Assembly: GCF_008274585.1 (NCBI RefSeq)
Contig: NZ_VTRT01000002.1
Location: 310,001 to 374,000, forward strand
DNA length: 64,000 nt
Direction: 5' to 3'
Source: Pedobacter sp. BS3
Lineage (GTDB): Bacteria; Bacteroidota; Bacteroidia; Sphingobacteriales; Sphingobacteriaceae
This document shows positions 25,561 through 34,907 of this stretch, in pieces (position 1 is the stretch's first letter; each line of letters opens with the position of its first letter). The notes under the pieces are model-generated. The model did not search any database. It worked only from the letters and a program-made list of their open reading frames with translations, and was not told the DNA's origin. A program made the translations under genes and the position numbers.

Positions 25561-25621
25561 ACCAACTAAACCACCAACCAACCAACTAACTAACTAACTA
25601 ACTAACTAACCAACCAACCTA
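25561..25621. repeat. CTAA/CCAA repeat at the glpF stop codon
   Basis: Tetranucleotide units CCAA and CTAA run into the TAG stop codon of the aquaporin gene (25619-25621, minus strand). On the coding strand the gene ends ATT-TAG and then continues GTTGGTTGGTTAGTTAG. Confidence 0.85.
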
Positions 25622-26350
25622 AATCCCAAAATTCAAATACAGCAATGCCGCCAGTGCAGCTCCGGTTATCGGTGCAATTACCGGGATCCAGAAATAGCTC
25701 CAGTTAAAACTTTCCTTTTCGGGGATAGGCAGCAAGGCATGCATGATCCGTGGGCCAAGATCCCTGGCCGGGTTAATGGCATAGCCGGTTGTTCCGCCTA
25801 ACGATAAACCGATTACCCATACCAAAAAGGTTACCGGTATTGCACCAAGCGAACCCAGGCCAATAGGCGTTTTATCCGGGCCCAACTGTGCTTCGGTAAA
25901 ATGAAAGATCACAAAGATCAGCACAAAGGTTCCAATAAGCTCGCTGATGAAATTAGACAGCGTATCTTTTATGGCGGGGGCAGTGCTGAACGCGGCGCTC
26001 TTTAATGCCGGATCGGCCTTTTGGGCAAAATGATCCCGGTACATCAGCCATACTAAAAATGCTCCGGCCATAGCGCCAAGAAATTGTCCGGCAACATAAA
26101 CAGGGACTTTAGCCCAGCTAAATTTCCCGGCAATAGCCAGCGCTATGCTCACCGCCGGGTTGAGGTGCGCCCCGCTGTAAGGGCCGGCAATAACTACACC
26201 GGCAAATACGGCCAATGCCCAGGCCGTGGTAATCACGATCCAGCCGCCGCCGTTACCCTTTGTGCCCGGCAAAACCACATTGGCTACCACGCCATTGCCT
26301 AAAAGTATCATGAACATGGTTCCTACCAGTTCTGCTGTAAAATCACTCAT
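25619..26350 (-). CDS. glpF: Glycerol facilitator (MIP/aquaporin family)
   Basis: The 243-residue inner-membrane channel has six membrane helices and two NPA boxes: SGAHLNPAVSIAL (about residue 66) and GYAINPARDLGPR (about 190). The Asp after the second NPA-R (NPARD) is typical of glycerol facilitators as opposed to water-only channels. It admits glycerol by facilitated diffusion. It follows glpK on the same strand, with a heptamer repeat between them, and the pair forms a glycerol uptake unit. The stop codon begins a tetranucleotide repeat. Confidence 0.93.
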   Translation of the reverse strand: MSDFTAELVGTMFMILLGNGVVANVVLPGTKGNGGGWIVITTAWALAVFAGVVIAGPYSGAHLNPAVSIALAIAGKFSWAKVPVYVAGQFLGAMAGAFLVWLMYRDHFAQKADPALKSAAFSTAPAIKDTLSNFISELIGTFVLIFVIFHFTEAQLGPDKTPIGLGSLGAIPVTFLVWVIGLSLGGTTGYAINPARDLGPRIMHALLPIPEKESFNWSYFWIPVIAPITGAALAALLYLNFGI

Positions 26351-26357
26351 ATATTAC

Positions 26358-26466
26358 AAAGTCAAAAGTCAAAAGTCAAAAGTCAAAAGTTAAAAGTTAA
26401 AAGTCAAAAAGTCCCTCTCGAGACAGGCAGTACGGCCCCCCCCGGTAATTCGGGTTCAGGGTTAAA
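26358..26466. repeat. Heptamer repeat plus conserved tail between glpF and glpK
   Basis: Units AAAGTCA and AAAGTTA fill 26358-26410. They are followed by a tail containing CCGGTAATTCGGGTTCAGGG (26440-26459), close to the tail at 1484-1540. Both copies sit directly upstream of a minus-strand start codon, with the tail on the far side. The element interrupts the glpK-glpF unit. Confidence 0.8.
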
Positions 26467-26472
26467 ACAACA

Positions 26473-27957
26473 CTAAACACCTGCCCGGGCTGCTTTTACC
26501 GCTTTACCCCATCCGGCAATCAGCTGATCGGCATCAATAGAGTGGTCATCGTTAAACTCACGATCTACCTTCCATTGCGCCCTGATCTCATCAATGCTAC
26601 GCCAAAAACCGGTTGCCAGGCCGGCAAGGTAAGCCGAACCCATCGCGGTAACTTCGGTAATTTGCGGGCGCACCACCTTGGTATGCAGAATATTGGCCTG
26701 GAATTGCATCAGCAGGTTATTGGCTGTCGCACCACCATCCACACGCAACTCATTGATCGGCAAACCGGAGTCAGCTTCCATTGCCTTGAGCACATCCATG
26801 GTTTGATAAGCAATGCTTTCCAGTGCCGCACGGGCAAAATGAGCAGCGTTCGTTCCGCGGGTAATACCAGTGATAGTTCCACGTACATGCTGATCCCAGT
26901 AAGGCGCACCCAATCCTGCAAAAGCCGGAACAATATAAACACCGCCTGTATCCGGGACCTTTGATGCCAGCGCCTCAACATCGGCGGAAGAAGAGATCAG
27001 GCCCAGCTCATCACGCAGCCACTGCACTACAGCGCCGCCAATAAAAATACTGCCTTCCAGCGCATAAGCAACCTGACCTTTAACCTGCCAGGCAATAGTA
27101 GTTACCAGGTTATTTTTAGATACGATAGGCTTATCGCCGATGTTCATCAGCATAAAACAGCCCGTACCGTAGGTATTTTTCACCATGCCGTTTTCGGTAC
27201 ACATCTGCCCGAACAGGGCCGCCTGCTGGTCGCCGGCAATACCGGCAATAGGTATCTGAGCGGCTAATAACGACGATGCCGTATGCCCGTACACCTCGCT
27301 GGACGATCTCACCTCGGGCAACATGCTTTCAGGAACGCCAAACAAATCCAGCAGCTCCTTATCCCACTGCAACGTATGAATATTATAAAGCATGGTACGC
27401 GATGCATTGGTGACATCGGTAATGTGCGTTTTCCCGTTGGTCAGCTTCCATACCAGCCACGAATCGATAGTCCCGAAAGCCAGCTTGCCGGCTTCCGCTT
27501 TTTCACGGGCTCCGGCAACATTATCCAGCATCCACTTTACTTTGGTTGCCGAAAAATAAGCATCAATGATCAGCCCGGTTTTTTGCTGGATCTTGTCGGC
27601 CCAGCCTTCGGCTTTCAGGCTATCGCAATAAGCGGATGTGCGACGATCCTGCCAGACAATGGCGTTTGCAACCGGTTCGCCGGTTTCCCTGTCCCAAACT
27701 ACCGTGGTTTCACGCTGGTTAGTAATCCCGATAGCGGCTATCTGGTGCGCCGATAAGCCGGCTTTTGAAATAGCTTCCGTTGCCACCGACACTTGTGTTG
27801 ACCATATCTCTGAAGCATTGTGCTCCACCCACCCCGGCTTAGGATAGATCTGCTTAAATTCCTTCTGTGCAATAGCTACAATATCGCCCTGTTTGTTGAT
27901 AATAATAGCCCGGGAGCTGGTTGTGCCCTGGTCAAAAGACAAGATGTATTTTTCCAT
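26473..27957 (-). CDS. glpK: Glycerol kinase
   Basis: The 494-residue kinase of the FGGY family phosphorylates glycerol with ATP to sn-glycerol 3-phosphate in the cytoplasm. Diagnostic segments are [16 protein letters not shown] at the N-terminus, [12 protein letters not shown], the GlpK-specific [32 protein letters not shown], and [14 protein letters not shown] near the C-terminus. Length matches E. coli GlpK. It is the first gene of the glpK-glpF unit. No glycerol-3-phosphate dehydrogenase is adjacent. Confidence 0.97.
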   Translation of the reverse strand: MEKYILSFDQGTTSSRAIIINKQGDIVAIAQKEFKQIYPKPGWVEHNASEIWSTQVSVATEAISKAGLSAHQIAAIGITNQRETTVVWDRETGEPVANAIVWQDRRTSAYCDSLKAEGWADKIQQKTGLIIDAYFSATKVKWMLDNVAGAREKAEAGKLAFGTIDSWLVWKLTNGKTHITDVTNASRTMLYNIHTLQWDKELLDLFGVPESMLPEVRSSSEVYGHTASSLLAAQIPIAGIAGDQQAALFGQMCTENGMVKNTYGTGCFMLMNIGDKPIVSKNNLVTTIAWQVKGQVAYALEGSIFIGGAVVQWLRDELGLISSSADVEALASKVPDTGGVYIVPAFAGLGAPYWDQHVRGTITGITRGTNAAHFARAALESIAYQTMDVLKAMEADSGLPINELRVDGGATANNLLMQFQANILHTKVVRPQITEVTAMGSAYLAGLATGFWRSIDEIRAQWKVDREFNDDHSIDADQLIAGWGKAVKAARAGV

Positions 27958-28254
27958 TCGGTTTAATTAGGTTAACGCGTTATCAAGGTTAAGCAATTCA
28001 CCCCGAAGAATGCGTGGTTATCATCATTTTTACAATTTCGATAGCTGATTCGAAACCAAAAACAATAATAGAAAATCAGTTGAAATTAACAAAAACAATT
28101 CATAATAATTTGGCACAACGAGCGAACAGATGCCACCCTGAGTTCGATGGTTATTGGTTTGATCATTAACAGATTATTCATTAGTTTCTGTGTTTTTCAA
28201 TGGTATTCATGAGCTCACTGCGTTCGGTTGCCTCACTCTATTGCTCAATTCCAA

Positions 28255-28390
28255 CGCTTTCCCGAAGTCTCGCATAGGCGTTAACTTTATTTTCTACAGA
28301 AGTTTCGTGAAGACATGAAACCTGGCCGGATCCGGAGGCTTAAATGTAAAACGGACGAAGCTGGAGCTTCGCCCGATCATCTCATGAAAT
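28255..28390. repeat. Repeat fragments: family B word and family D hairpin, copy 1
   Basis: 28261-28284 shares CCCGAAGTCTCGCATAGGCG with the interior of the family B element at 12870-13120. 28331-28376 carries TCCGGAGGCTTAAA and GAAGCTGGAGCTTCGCCC, matching the reverse complement of 60325-60374. The rest of the 27958-28407 gap (the glpK upstream region) shows no gene. Confidence 0.7.
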
Positions 28391-28407
28391 TTAAACAGGT
28401 ACTTAGC

Positions 28408-30024
28408 CTATTTCCAAACAGGTGTTGCAACCATCCCCTTAAAACGGTTCCTGTCAAGCAACCGCTCCATTTGACTGTGGTCTTCGGCCGACAACCTCGC
28501 CTTACCTTCTGACGAAACGGAATTATTTACTTTTTTTGTTGCACTGAAAACACCGTTTTTAGTATAACCTAAAGCATAAGCCAGCAATGCCTCAGTCGAA
28601 TCGCCCCAGGCTTTATCCAGATCCTCGTAACCCGATCTATCAACGGTCAGGCCGGAATAATAACCACCCGTTCCAACCTGGTTTTTAGTCTCAAATTCAG
28701 GGATATACATATCAAAATCATCAATATGTATCGGGAAAAACCCAACAGGTTTGCCATAAGTAGTCTCGCCTATGAGCTTAACATCCATAACCGGTTTAAG
28801 ACTATTTATTGTGAGCTCGCTGGCCGAAGCCGTAGAGCCGGTAACAATAAAATAAACCCGGCTGGGTGCTAAAGAACCTGACGTTGAAAAGCGCTCAATA
28901 TTATCAGATGAAGTTGAGCTATAATTCAGGTCGGCGTATGTAACATATTTACCATTTGCTCCTCCTGTATAATTCTGAAGGTGGCCATTTTCATCCGGCA
29001 AAGGCTGATTAACCAGAATACTGGCTTTACGTTTGGCAAGAGTTGTCAAACTTTGCAAATTATTGTTATAATACGTGGTAAACATCACGTTATTATTCTG
29101 CGAAACAGGCGCTATCAGGTTAATTAAATCTATAGCTGTATTCACATAACCGCCACCATTATAACGCAGGTCAACAACCAGCTCAGTAACGCCTTTGGAT
29201 TGAAAATCAGAGAAAATACTTTTTAAACGGGAAGTAACATTGTTTGTAAAGCTGTTAAATACCAGGTAGCCCACTTTTTTATCGCCGATGGTATAGGTGG
29301 TAGTGTATAATATCGGATCAAGAGTATAGGTGCTACGGGAAATGACCACGCTTTTTGTCTGGCCACTCAGGTTGATATAAGTAATACTGATCGTGGCGTT
29401 GGTACCAAATATGGCCGACTCTACAAAACTGAGATTGGTTCCGGATCCATAAGGGCTGGCATCGTAAGAAATAGAGCTTCCGGAACGCCCGTTAATAGCT
29501 GTGATACGACAACCTCTTGTTAAACCTTGTAATGCGGCCGGCGAACCGGGATAAACATAGGTTACACGTAAGTCTGTCAATGTGTTATACATCACGGCAA
29601 AACCATAATCGGTGGCTGTTTCATTCAAATCCGCTTTCAGGGCCGAAACTGCTCCGGATGATTCCTCGGTATAAAAAAATGAGTATTTCGGGTAAGTTTC
29701 ACCTGCTACATACTCATAGGGTTTCCCGGTAGCGGGATTATTTGAATATTGAGTAAGAGCGTAAAGCTCAGCATCATTAGAGCTAAAGTTACGCGGCTTA
29801 AAGGTTGCGTAATCCGGTAATGAGGCATACCAGTAATATGCCTCTTTGGCATATAAAAAGATAGAATCTTTCGTCAGCTGGTCTCGTGTGCCCGTTCCCG
29901 GGATATTGGTATTATCGGTATTATCACCATCCGAAGTTGAAAGTTTGCTCTTTTTACAACCTCCTGCCACAATGAGATTTAAAACCAGTACAGGTATCAG
30001 CAATCTCAGTATATTTTTTTTCAT
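28408..30024 (-). CDS. S41-family peptidase lipoprotein
   Basis: The 538-residue protein has a lipoprotein signal ending IVAGGC (Cys23), a region resembling a PDZ domain (about 130-215, GSPAALQGLTRGCRITAING) and an S41 peptidase core (about 240-440). The catalytic Ser lies in VTGSTASASELTINSL, as in C-terminal processing (tail-specific) proteases, preceded by LVVDLRYNGGGYV. It is anchored in the envelope and cleaves unknown substrates. Many Bacteroidota have several such lipoproteins. It has its own upstream region and no obvious partner. Confidence 0.88.
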   Translation of the reverse strand: MKKNILRLLIPVLVLNLIVAGGCKKSKLSTSDGDNTDNTNIPGTGTRDQLTKDSIFLYAKEAYYWYASLPDYATFKPRNFSSNDAELYALTQYSNNPATGKPYEYVAGETYPKYSFFYTEESSGAVSALKADLNETATDYGFAVMYNTLTDLRVTYVYPGSPAALQGLTRGCRITAINGRSGSSISYDASPYGSGTNLSFVESAIFGTNATISITYINLSGQTKSVVISRSTYTLDPILYTTTYTIGDKKVGYLVFNSFTNNVTSRLKSIFSDFQSKGVTELVVDLRYNGGGYVNTAIDLINLIAPVSQNNNVMFTTYYNNNLQSLTTLAKRKASILVNQPLPDENGHLQNYTGGANGKYVTYADLNYSSTSSDNIERFSTSGSLAPSRVYFIVTGSTASASELTINSLKPVMDVKLIGETTYGKPVGFFPIHIDDFDMYIPEFETKNQVGTGGYYSGLTVDRSGYEDLDKAWGDSTEALLAYALGYTKNGVFSATKKVNNSVSSEGKARLSAEDHSQMERLLDRNRFKGMVATPVWK

Positions 30025-30149
30025 ATAATAAACAAAGTCACCATAAAGTTATATATAACAAAGGAACAAAAAGCCCGTAGCATTAACAAAGTTTAACATT
30101 GTTAATTATCATAAAATGAGACCAATAGCAGTATAATCACGACCTTGTG

Positions 30150-30764
30150 TTAACGAAAATCTGCTACATCCACATAATCTACCCCTGCAGCTTCCGCAAA
30201 CTCCTCGTCAATGGCAGAATTGCCTATCAGCAGGATATCTTTTCGCAACAGCTGATGTGCTGTTAATACATATTCCAGCACATCTGTCTCAGGTTTAGGC
30301 TTTATCTCTTCGGCAAAATATACCCGCAAATATTTTTCAAGACCATTCCAGTCGGTTTGCCTGATCTTATTTAACTGCTGTGCCGGGTTTCCGTTAGTAA
30401 TAATGTACAACTGCTTGCGGTCTACCACAATTTCCTGCAACAGGGATAACATTTCAGGATATAAAACAAGCGGCAGCGGAAGCTTTGCAGTTACATGTAA
30501 ACGAAAGAAATTCTCGCGATATTTGGGATCGATACCAAAGGCGCTCCGGGCCCGCTCAAATAACCCGTCGCTGCCATGATGCTCATAAGCCTTTTTCAGA
30601 AAGGCCGTCAGATCGGCAGCCAGAGGAACAGCTTCTACATATTCCAGGAAATTGGCAAACAGGTAATAGATCTGCAGCAAATAATCCTTTTCGGGATACA
30701 GCACGTTATCCAGCTCAAAAATAAAGGCGCTTTTTTTAGGGTCGATATCAGCGTAGGTCAGCAT
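30150..30764 (-). CDS. HAD-fold protein with altered catalytic motifs
   Basis: From the ATG at 30764 the protein has 204 residues and resembles the pyrimidine 5'-nucleotidase branch of the HAD superfamily. Motif I, normally DLDNTLYPE with a nucleophilic Asp, reads FELDNVLYPE, so the nucleophile position is Glu. Motif II (YIITNGNP) and the motif III Lys (KPKPE) are kept, but motif IV reads IGNSAIDEE where an Asp pair is expected. It may therefore bind rather than hydrolyse a phosphorylated ligand. It overlaps the gene upstream by 17 bases and is the third gene of a unit with a pre-ATP-grasp-like protein and a LolD-type ATPase. A TTG start five codons earlier is possible. Confidence 0.75.
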   Translation of the reverse strand: MLTYADIDPKKSAFIFELDNVLYPEKDYLLQIYYLFANFLEYVEAVPLAADLTAFLKKAYEHHGSDGLFERARSAFGIDPKYRENFFRLHVTAKLPLPLVLYPEMLSLLQEIVVDRKQLYIITNGNPAQQLNKIRQTDWNGLEKYLRVYFAEEIKPKPETDVLEYVLTAHQLLRKDILLIGNSAIDEEFAEAAGVDYVDVADFR

Positions 30765-31236
30765 GAGCAGGGACAGCAAAAATAGTTAGCAGGCAAGCAT
30801 CGGCTACAGAAAATATCCCGTTACCGTTAAAGGATATATGGTTGTATTTGATTGCATTAGATGTTGTGACAGTACCGTTTTCAACAATAACAATATCGCC
30901 TGCGGCACTGGTTTTATATTCTTTTAACCGCCGGCTATCCGGTGTAAAAACAGTTATTCCAAACTCAGCGAACAATAACGCCGATTCTGCCAGCGGAGCC
31001 AGCTCTTCTTCCCGTAAGGGATATACCTTAGTAATTTCCAGGTCAAGGCATAAGGTAAGCAGGCGGTGTGCAAAAGATTCAGAGCTTCCCTTAGGCAATG
31101 AAATAAACCGGGCGTCGGCGGGCGATATCCCGGGAAGGGTATAACAATCGCCCAGGAACACGTTGCCAACGGGGTTCAGAAGCTTTTTTATTTTGTACGC
31201 CCAGGCGGTTGAGGCTGCCGTAATTAAGCAATTCAT
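30748..31236 (-). CDS. Pre-ATP-grasp-domain-like protein
   Basis: The 162-residue protein (from ATG 31236) has a Rossmann-like fold start (NCLITAASTAWAYKIKKLL) and the layout of the N-terminal domain of carbamoyl-phosphate-synthase/PylC-type ATP-grasp proteins, without the ATP-grasp catalytic half. No activity can be assigned; a standalone pre-ATP-grasp domain might bind a ligand or a partner. It lies 13 bases after the LolD-type gene and overlaps the HAD-like gene, so the three are one operon. The function is unknown. Confidence 0.6.
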   Translation of the reverse strand: MNCLITAASTAWAYKIKKLLNPVGNVFLGDCYTLPGISPADARFISLPKGSSESFAHRLLTLCLDLEITKVYPLREEELAPLAESALLFAEFGITVFTPDSRRLKEYKTSAAGDIVIVENGTVTTSNAIKYNHISFNGNGIFSVADACLLTIFAVPAHADLR

Positions 31237-31249
31237 CACTTAAAGGCGA

Positions 31250-31906
31250 TTAATTTTTAATGATCAGGCCATCTTTCATTTCAACACGCCTGTCGGCAAT
31301 TTCGGCCAGATGCTCATTATGAGTTACAATAACAAAGGTTTGGTTCATGGTATTACGCAGTTCTACAAACAGTTCATGCAGCGCCCGTGCACCTGCCGAA
31401 TCCAGGTTTCCTGACGGTTCATCGGCCAGAATTACCGATGGATTATTGATCAGGGCCCTGGCAACGGCAACCCGCTGCTGCTCACCGCCCGACAATTCGC
31501 CGGGTTTATGGTCAGCCCGGTGCTCTAAACCCAAAATTGCCAGCAGCTCTTTGGCCCGCTTAATAACCGCTTTATCATTTATGCCGGCAATATATCCGGG
31601 GATACAAATATTCTCCAGCGCCGTAAACTCGGGCAGCAGGTGATGGAACTGGAAGATAAAGCCGATATGCTGATTTCTGAAAGCGCTTAATTTTTTGGAT
31701 GACAGCTTGTTAACTTCAATATTATTGATCAGTATTTTACCTGCATCGGGTTTATCTAACGTACCTATAATATGTAGCAATGTACTTTTTCCCGCTCCCG
31801 AAGCGCCGATAATGGTAACTATTTCGCCCGGCTGAACGGTAAGGTCTACCCCTTTTAAAATATGCAGGTTGCCATACTTTTTATAAATGCCGCTTGCTTG
31901 TAACAT
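31250..31906 (-). CDS. ABC transporter ATPase, LolD-like
   Basis: The 218-residue ATPase has Walker [10 protein letters not shown], the signature [15 protein letters not shown], Walker B VILADEP and a switch His (VTHNEHLA). It is closest to the LolD/MacB-type ATPases that energise lipoprotein release or envelope export through FtsX-like permeases. No permease gene adjoins it; the MacB-type permease at 46884-48131 is far away. It is the first gene of a three-gene unit with a pre-ATP-grasp-like and a HAD-like gene. Confidence 0.9.
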   Translation of the reverse strand: MLQASGIYKKYGNLHILKGVDLTVQPGEIVTIIGASGAGKSTLLHIIGTLDKPDAGKILINNIEVNKLSSKKLSAFRNQHIGFIFQFHHLLPEFTALENICIPGYIAGINDKAVIKRAKELLAILGLEHRADHKPGELSGGEQQRVAVARALINNPSVILADEPSGNLDSAGARALHELFVELRNTMNQTFVIVTHNEHLAEIADRRVEMKDGLIIKN

Positions 31907-31982
31907 CGTGCAAACTTAGATAAAATTCTTTTAGATATGGTAAGTGTCCGAAGCTGGTTCAGGGCAGATACGACTCAATAAC

Positions 31983-32007
31983 CCAAAGTGTATTTTGTAC
32001 ACTTTGG
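31983..32007. promoter_or_regulatory. Palindromic operator-like site upstream of galK
   Basis: CCAAAGTGTA and TACACTTTGG are perfect inverted repeats around TTTTG. The loop contains the candidate -33 TTTG of the galK promoter, so a protein bound here could block transcription. The binding factor is unknown. Confidence 0.6.
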
Positions 32008-32023
32008 AAAATTACTATCTTAG
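31994..32023 (+). promoter_or_regulatory. Candidate galK promoter
   Basis: TTTG at 31994-31997 and TATCTTAG at 32016-32023 (7 of 8 to TAnnTTTG) are separated by 18 bases. The ATG lies about 20 bases downstream. Confidence 0.5.
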
Positions 32024-32043
32024 CGGCTCATATTTTAAACAGA

Positions 32044-33198
32044 ATGACTAACCAGCAATTACAGGAAAAATTTCAGCAACAATTCGGACAAACAGCCCAA
32101 CATACATTTTTTGGCCCGGGCCGCGTTAACCTGATCGGAGAACATATTGATTATAATGGCGGACTGGTAATGCCCTGCGCCATTACCTTTGGCACATATC
32201 TGCTGACTGCTCCAAATGCAGAAGGTAAATTCAGGCTCCGTAGCCTGAATTTTAAAGAAGAGCTGACCGTACCCGTTCAGGATCATTACCAGAAAACAGG
32301 TGATTCGTGGTTCAATTACCCGTTAGGCGTTATTGACTATTTTGCACAGGCAGGCAAAGAATTACAAGGCTTGGATATGCTGTTTTACGGCGATATTCCC
32401 ATTGGTTCGGGCTTATCTTCTTCGGCCTCTATTGAAGTGGTTACGGCTTTTGCCCTGAATACCTTGTTTAACGGAAACTTCTCCCGCCTGGATCTGGTTA
32501 AAATAGCCAAACAGGTTGAAAACCAGTTTATCGGTGTTAACTGCGGCATTATGGATCAGTTTGCCGTAGGCTTTGGCGAAAAGGACAAGGCGCTGAAATT
32601 AGATTGCGAAACCGTAGAATACGAAGCTGTAGATTGCAACCTCGGCGATTATGTATTGGCTATTATCAACACCAATAAACCGCGAAAACTGGCCGAATCA
32701 AAATATAATGAGCGTGTTAACGAATGCCAGGAAGCGTTGAAAGCGCTCCGGCACGAAATAGCGATCAACTATTTATGCGACCTGGAGCCGGAAGTATTAC
32801 AAAAACATCTTCACCTGATACAAGATCCGGTAGTAAAAAACCGGGCGCAGCATGTGGTCGAAGAAAATCACCGGGTAAAACAGGCCGCCGGGGCTTTGGC
32901 CGCCAACCGTATCGATGAGTTTGGTAAGCTGATGTATGCCTCGCACCAGTCGCTGAAAGATCTGTACGAGGTATCGGGAAAAGAGCTGGATACTATTGTA
33001 GAGTTTGCGTTAACACGCGATGATGTGGCCGGTGCACGTATGACCGGCGCCGGTTTCGGTGGTTGTGCTATCGCATTGGTAAAAGGCGATTCTTTTGATG
33101 ATTTCAGCGAAAAAATAACCGCTTACTATACCGAAAAGATCGGCTATGCTCCTTCGGTTTACAATTCGCTGATCGGCGATGGCGTGAAAGAATTATAA
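32044..33198 (+). CDS. galK: Galactokinase
   Basis: The 384-residue GHMP-family kinase phosphorylates galactose at C1 with ATP, the first step of the Leloir pathway. Signatures are FGPGRVNLIGEHIDYNGG (galactokinase motif), the ATP loop PIGSGLSSSASIEV, and the C-terminal GARMTGAGFGGCAIAL. Length fits the family. The gene is directly followed by a trmH-type gene with no gap. A palindrome overlapping its candidate promoter suggests ligand-controlled expression. No galT or galE is adjacent. Confidence 0.95.
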   Translation: MTNQQLQEKFQQQFGQTAQHTFFGPGRVNLIGEHIDYNGGLVMPCAITFGTYLLTAPNAEGKFRLRSLNFKEELTVPVQDHYQKTGDSWFNYPLGVIDYFAQAGKELQGLDMLFYGDIPIGSGLSSSASIEVVTAFALNTLFNGNFSRLDLVKIAKQVENQFIGVNCGIMDQFAVGFGEKDKALKLDCETVEYEAVDCNLGDYVLAIINTNKPRKLAESKYNERVNECQEALKALRHEIAINYLCDLEPEVLQKHLHLIQDPVVKNRAQHVVEENHRVKQAAGALAANRIDEFGKLMYASHQSLKDLYEVSGKELDTIVEFALTRDDVAGARMTGAGFGGCAIALVKGDSFDDFSEKITAYYTEKIGYAPSVYNSLIGDGVKEL

Positions 33199-33738
33199 AT
33201 GCGCAAGCTAAAGCTGGAAGAATTAGGGCGGGTAAGTATCCCCGCATTTCGTGAGCAGGAAAAACTGCCTGTTGTTATTGTGCTCGATAACATCCGGAGC
33301 ATGCACAACGTAGGTTCGGTGTTCCGTACGGCCGATGGTTTTGCCGTTGAAGCCATTGTGCTTTGCGGCATTACCGGGCAGCCCCCGCATCGTGAAATTG
33401 AAAAAACAGCTTTAGGCGCTACGCATTCTGTTGCCTGGACATACGAAGAGGATACTGTAACAGCAGTAAATCGTTTGCGGAAAGCCGGTTACCAGCTAAT
33501 TGCTATAGAACAGGCCGAAAACAGTACGATGCTCAACCATTTTCAGCCTGATATGGATCAAAAATATGCCCTGATATTCGGCAACGAGGTAAACGGCGTT
33601 TCCGACGAGGTGATGAAGCTCATTGATACCTGCCTGGAAATTCCACAGTTTGGCACCAAACATTCGTTCAATATCGTGATATCGGCAGGTATTGTGCTGT
33701 GGGATGTTTTTTCAAAGCTGAATATAAAGAAGGACTAA
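33199..33738 (+). CDS. TrmH/SpoU-type RNA 2'-O-methyltransferase
   Basis: The 179-residue SPOUT methyltransferase shows the three family motifs: NVGSVFRTADGF (motif 1), ALIFGNEVNGVSDEVM (motif 2) and CLEIPQFGTKHSFNIVISAG (motif 3), the last two forming the SAM knot. It methylates ribose in tRNA or rRNA; the target base is not evident. Its ATG begins immediately after the galK stop codon, so translation is probably coupled, although the functions are unrelated. Confidence 0.9.
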   Translation: MRKLKLEELGRVSIPAFREQEKLPVVIVLDNIRSMHNVGSVFRTADGFAVEAIVLCGITGQPPHREIEKTALGATHSVAWTYEEDTVTAVNRLRKAGYQLIAIEQAENSTMLNHFQPDMDQKYALIFGNEVNGVSDEVMKLIDTCLEIPQFGTKHSFNIVISAGIVLWDVFSKLNIKKD

Positions 33739-33910
33739 AAAATCAGCAGAATTGAGCTTGTTACGATAGCGGGTGCGTCCAAGGCAAACGCATCTGAATC
33801 AGTATTGCTATTCCCTTCTTTATTCTCAGCTTCGGCATTTCTCCGTCAAAACAATGTAGATTATTTATTTCAGATCGGGGTTTCCGCTATAAAAAGAGCA
33901 ATTTTACAGC

Positions 33911-34807
33911 ATGTTACTTAAAGAGGATATTGCCAACGCTTACCGCACCATACAGGACGAGATATGCAAAGGGCTTGAAACCGCAGATGGCAAGGGCCAT
34001 TTCGTAGAAGAACTTTGGAACCGTGAAGGCGGTGGTGGCGGTCGTACACGCATTATTCAGCATGGTAATATTATTGAGAAAGGCGGCGTTAACTTTTCGG
34101 CTGTCTACGGAAAATTACCCGCAACCATCAAAAAAGCGTTACAGGTAGACCAGGATGATTTCTTTGCAACCGGTGTTTCCATTGTTATTCACCCCAATCA
34201 TCCCATGGTTCCGATCATTCACATGAATATCCGGTATTTTGAATTGTCGGATCAGGTGCGGTGGTTTGGCGGCGGCATAGACCTCACGCCTCATTATATC
34301 ATTGATGAAGATGCCCGTTTCTTTCACCGGCATCTCAAATCTGTTTGCGACCGTTACAATCCATCATTTTATTCTGAATTTAAAACCTGGGCGGATAACT
34401 ATTTCTTTATCAGGCATCGTAATGAAACCCGCGGCATTGGCGGTATATTCTATGACCGGCTCAATCCCGAAAAATCGGGATTGAACTGGACACAATTGTT
34501 TGAATTCTCAAAAGCCGTTGGACGGTCTTTTGTGCCTGTATATTCCGAATTAATAAACAGGAATCGTTATAAGGCTGTTACCGAAGCGCAAAAGCAATGG
34601 CAATACCAGCGCCGCAGCCGGTATGTGGAATTTAACCTGGTATATGACGCCGGCACTAAATTCGGCCTGGAAACCAACGGACGCATTGAATCTATTCTGA
34701 TGAGCCTTCCTCCGCAGGCTAACTGGGTTTACGATTTTCAACCTGAAAAAGGAAGCGAGGAAGAGCGTACGCTAAACCTGCTTAAAAAGGGGATCGATTG
34801 GTTATAG
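33911..34807 (+). CDS. hemF: Oxygen-dependent coproporphyrinogen III oxidase
   Basis: The 298-residue enzyme decarboxylates coproporphyrinogen III to protoporphyrinogen IX using O2, in haem synthesis. Characteristic segments are GGGGGRTRIIQHGNIIEKGG, VSIVIHPNHPMVPIIHMNIR, WFGGGIDLTPHYI, RGIGGIFYDRL and the Arg/Tyr-rich RRSRYVEFNLVYDAGTKFG. It is cytoplasmic and dimeric in known cases. It stands alone between trmH and the porP-like gene. A TTGG-rich low-complexity stretch starts immediately after the stop codon. Confidence 0.95.
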   Translation: MLLKEDIANAYRTIQDEICKGLETADGKGHFVEELWNREGGGGGRTRIIQHGNIIEKGGVNFSAVYGKLPATIKKALQVDQDDFFATGVSIVIHPNHPMVPIIHMNIRYFELSDQVRWFGGGIDLTPHYIIDEDARFFHRHLKSVCDRYNPSFYSEFKTWADNYFFIRHRNETRGIGGIFYDRLNPEKSGLNWTQLFEFSKAVGRSFVPVYSELINRNRYKAVTEAQKQWQYQRRSRYVEFNLVYDAGTKFGLETNGRIESILMSLPPQANWVYDFQPEKGSEEERTLNLLKKGIDWL

Positions 34808-34858
34808 GGTTGGATGATTGGTTTTTTGGGTTTTTGGTTGGTTAGTTGGTTGGTTTGA
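34805..34858. repeat. Degenerate TTGG/TTAG repeat after hemF
   Basis: The TAG stop is followed by GGTTGGATGATTGG, GGGTTTTTGG and TTGGTTAGTTGGTTGG. The composition matches the tetranucleotide repeats at the stop codons of the aldo/keto reductase and aquaporin genes. Confidence 0.65.
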
Positions 34859-34907
34859 CCCTGATGTTAATAACCAGCGAACACAAGTGAATATAATATG
34901 CAAATAA

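Noticed and set aside
28315-28512. 65-codon plus-strand open frame
   Set aside because: It starts in a family D repeat and overlaps the S41 peptidase gene antisense.
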